Shown here piece after piece: positions 62,101 through 64,000 of a stretch of 64,000 bases of DNA. The DNA is taken from positions 22,754,001 to 22,818,000 of the forward strand of contig NC_079883.1 of assembly GCF_029227915.1 (NCBI RefSeq), read 5' to 3'. The position numbers and the translations under genes are program-made. Origin of the DNA: Hydractinia symbiolongicarpus (taxonomy: Eukaryota > Cnidaria > Hydrozoa > Anthoathecata > Hydractiniidae). Position 1 is the first letter of the stretch. The number at the start of each line of letters is the position of its first letter. A model generated the notes under the pieces. That model had not been told where the DNA came from. It did not search any database and saw only the letters and a program-made list of their open reading frames with translations.

Positions 62101-62621
62101 GTTCCTAAAATAGACAATGCATCAAAAAATAAATGATGCTATAAAACGTGCTCAAACAACTGTATTTTTTTATATGCATTAAAAATTATGTATTGCTTTT
62201 ATATCCAGTACTTTTTAGGCGTGTCTTTAACTTGGTGCAAATATATAATTCAGTAGCCATCACCTGGTTGTAATTCACTCATCTGTTTCATTTGTTTCAT
62301 ATGTGTCATTAGTTGATAACTTAATAAACGATTAATTACTAACCTCACAGTGTCATTTCGCAATATAACATAAAATTGAGTCGATTAAAAGAATTTAAAT
62401 CATGTGAATCACATCATTTACAAACTCCATAAAGAATATCAGTGCTTCCTCTTACCCAATTTCCTTAACTTTCATCTACATTAAATGCCGCAAAACCTGT
62501 TTTCGTTAGTTCGTACCTAGAAGGGATAACTATCACCTATCTCTTGTAACTTTCTTTCTTCAACCAGTGCTCTTGTTAACATATTATTTTCAGACATTTG
62601 TAATTTTCTTTATTTTTTTAG
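53104..62621. other. 9.5-kb intergenic stretch upstream of the EGF-repeat gene
   Basis: No gene is recognised. A 22-bp tandem pair (GTGTTACATAGAAACAAAGA) lies at about 54556-54597. A (TTTA)n run with TTTG interruptions lies at 56872-56915. GACCATGTCAACCAA is doubled near 57430-57470. ORFs here are short and A/T-driven. The non-coding first exon of the EGF gene may lie inside (see 60600-60722). Confidence 0.45.
60600..60722 (+). other. Possible 5' UTR exon of the EGF-repeat gene
   Basis: A good donor, GATATAAAAG|GTAAGG, at 60722/60723 follows a stretch of slightly higher GC with no ATG-initiated frame of note. The EGF gene needs an upstream exon or a trans-spliced leader, because an acceptor abuts its start codon. 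The 5' boundary given here is a guess. Confidence 0.2.
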
Positions 62622-63959
62622 ATGTTAGCAACAAAAATGACGACAATTAAATTTCTTGTGTTTGGATTATGTGTTAGTTCGATACTAACAGATAGGGTAA
62701 GTCTGGGTGTTTTAATAACACCGCTTTATATATAAAAACTAAAATTCCTTCCTTTGTTTAACGTTTTATTTTTGTTTTACTCTATTTAGGCAGAGCAGCC
62801 GGATTGCTCCCCTTCACTTCCTTGTCAAAATGGTGGAACATGCATGAATGATGGTACTTGTACATGTCCTCCCGGATTCCTAGGAGCATACTGTGACGTA
62901 CGTAAATGAAACATGTGAACTTCTTTTTGTATTTTGTTGGGGAGATGGAAACTTAATGGAGTATTCACCATTTTTTTTAGGATAGTGCATGTGAACCTCT
63001 AAACCCATGTGAAAATGGCGTGTGTGTACCAGGTGACGCTCGATATGGCTTCATTTGTAATTGCCGCAAGGGATTCGAGGGAATGCTTTGTCAGAATAGG
63101 GATATGACTGTAAGTATTTATACTTTAGGTAGAAAAAAACAAAAACAATCCTTTTGTGCCAATATAGTTTTCTATATAATATTCCTTCTTTGTAGGGAAA
63201 CAACGCTTGTGACAGCAGCCCATGTAAAAATGGTGGCACTTGCACATCAAGCAATGCCTATGACTTCAAATGCTCCTGTCCACCTGGATACAGCGGAGCC
63301 ACTTGTGCAGTATGTCATTATCTTTCTTTTTACGGATGGTTACTTCAATGCACATATCCGATATATATTCAAATCATGCCTAATACTATTTTTAGGACAA
63401 CGCTTGTAGCAATGGTAATCCATGTAAAAATGGCGGCAAGTGTATTGTTGGGGGTGGCTATTATGGATTTGCCTGCCAATGCGCTGCGGGATACAAAGGA
63501 ATGACGTGCACTGAACACACCGGTGGACCAACGGTAAACAAACATACTTTATGGTTCCTCATAAGGACGGGTTTTTTTTTAATGTTTTGATTGTTTTATG
63601 TTCGTAAAGCATATTTATATGAAGTATATTTTTCATCTAGCAAAACCCATGTAAAGCAGGCGTCAATCCTTGTAAAAATGGAGGACAATGCACAGCAACC
63701 AGTGCCCACGATTTCACATGTACTTGTATGCCTGGATATACTGGAACGTTATGCCAGGTAGAACTGCTAAATATTTTAGCCGTCAATATTGCCGATGAAA
63801 AGTCTTCTCAGAAATCCTTTTAAAAACTCATACTGTTTTTAGACTAATCCATGCAAAGCTGTCAACCCATGCTTAAACGGTGGTATGTGTACACCAAGTG
63901 GTGCGAGTGGCGGTTTCACATGTACATGTCCGGCTGGATACACTGGTACAACATGCAGA
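62622..63959 (+). CDS. Secreted or surface EGF-repeat protein, partial (six EGF domains visible)
   Basis: Exons are 62622-62696, 62790-62897, 62981-63109, 63196-63309, 63396-63533, 63641-63757 and 63843-63959, with a donor at the window edge; the gene continues. Exon 1 encodes the start and a signal peptide (MTTIKFLVFGLCVSSILT). ATG lies directly at an AG acceptor, and Met6 is an alternative. Each further exon encodes exactly one EGF module with six cysteines in the Notch/fibropellin pattern (PCKNGGTC, FxCxCPPGYxGxxC). Modules span residues 26-61, 62-104, 105-142, 143-188, 189-227 and 228-266. All introns fall between codons (phase 0) just after the last cysteine. No calcium-binding D-x-D/N-E signature is obvious. 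A role in adhesion, matrix or receptor binding is expected, but the C-terminus that would define the family is not visible. Confidence 0.92.
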
Positions 63960-64000
63960 GTAAGTTCCATGTTTGTACAGTGATGTAGATAAAACTTTAC

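Overview
This window is AT-rich animal nuclear DNA with spliceosomal introns, short exons, long intergenic stretches and many small DNA-transposon remnants. The mix of genes and repeats fits a cnidarian: a class C GPCR in one uninterrupted stretch, EGF modules on separate exons, a decayed Mutator-like transposase, and many fold-back MITEs with TGACGTCA or CCTCGT motifs. A hydrozoan is possible. The organism is inferred; no marker gene in the window settles it.

Layout. Bases 1-471 are one end of a hAT-like DNA transposon. They abut, to the base, a minisatellite of about 84 copies of a 32-bp unit (472-3175). The minus strand from 11700 down to about 4850 carries a full multi-exon RTF1 gene (Paf1-complex subunit); 15 coding exons were traced by reading frame and splice phase. 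From 11.7 to 20 kb there is no intact gene: a perfect 24-bp palindrome, a (TA)65 tract, a decayed coding relic and repeats carrying CRE-like palindromes. A class C GPCR lies at 20132-22604 (minus), split by a one-base shift in a homopolymer. An MFSD6-like transporter in one exon lies at 27984-29429 (minus). Between 25 and 38 kb are several DNA-transposon derivatives and a Mutator-like transposase pseudogene (35421-36224, minus). A UPF0669/C6orf120-type secreted protein gene lies at 38629-39123 (plus). From 43 to 48.3 kb is a nest of relics: an unidentified broken ORF, a pogo/Tigger-like remnant, and a 3.3-kb hAT-like element whose left end is the inverted partner of bases 1-471 and whose interior holds a 179-bp tandem repeat. 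From 48.3 to 62.6 kb is mostly empty of recognisable genes, with three small transposon remnants. At 62622 a secreted or surface EGF-repeat protein begins on the plus strand and runs off the window.

The genes are functionally unrelated: one transcription-elongation factor, one receptor, one transporter, one small secreted protein and one EGF-repeat protein. Nothing suggests a cluster with a shared role. I did not find a convincing new multi-gene system. The most unusual structures are the minisatellite joined to the transposon end, the inverted pair of hAT-like ends about 45 kb apart with its regularly spaced subterminal motif, and a compound hairpin in an RTF1 intron whose core resembles a degenerate hammerhead ribozyme.
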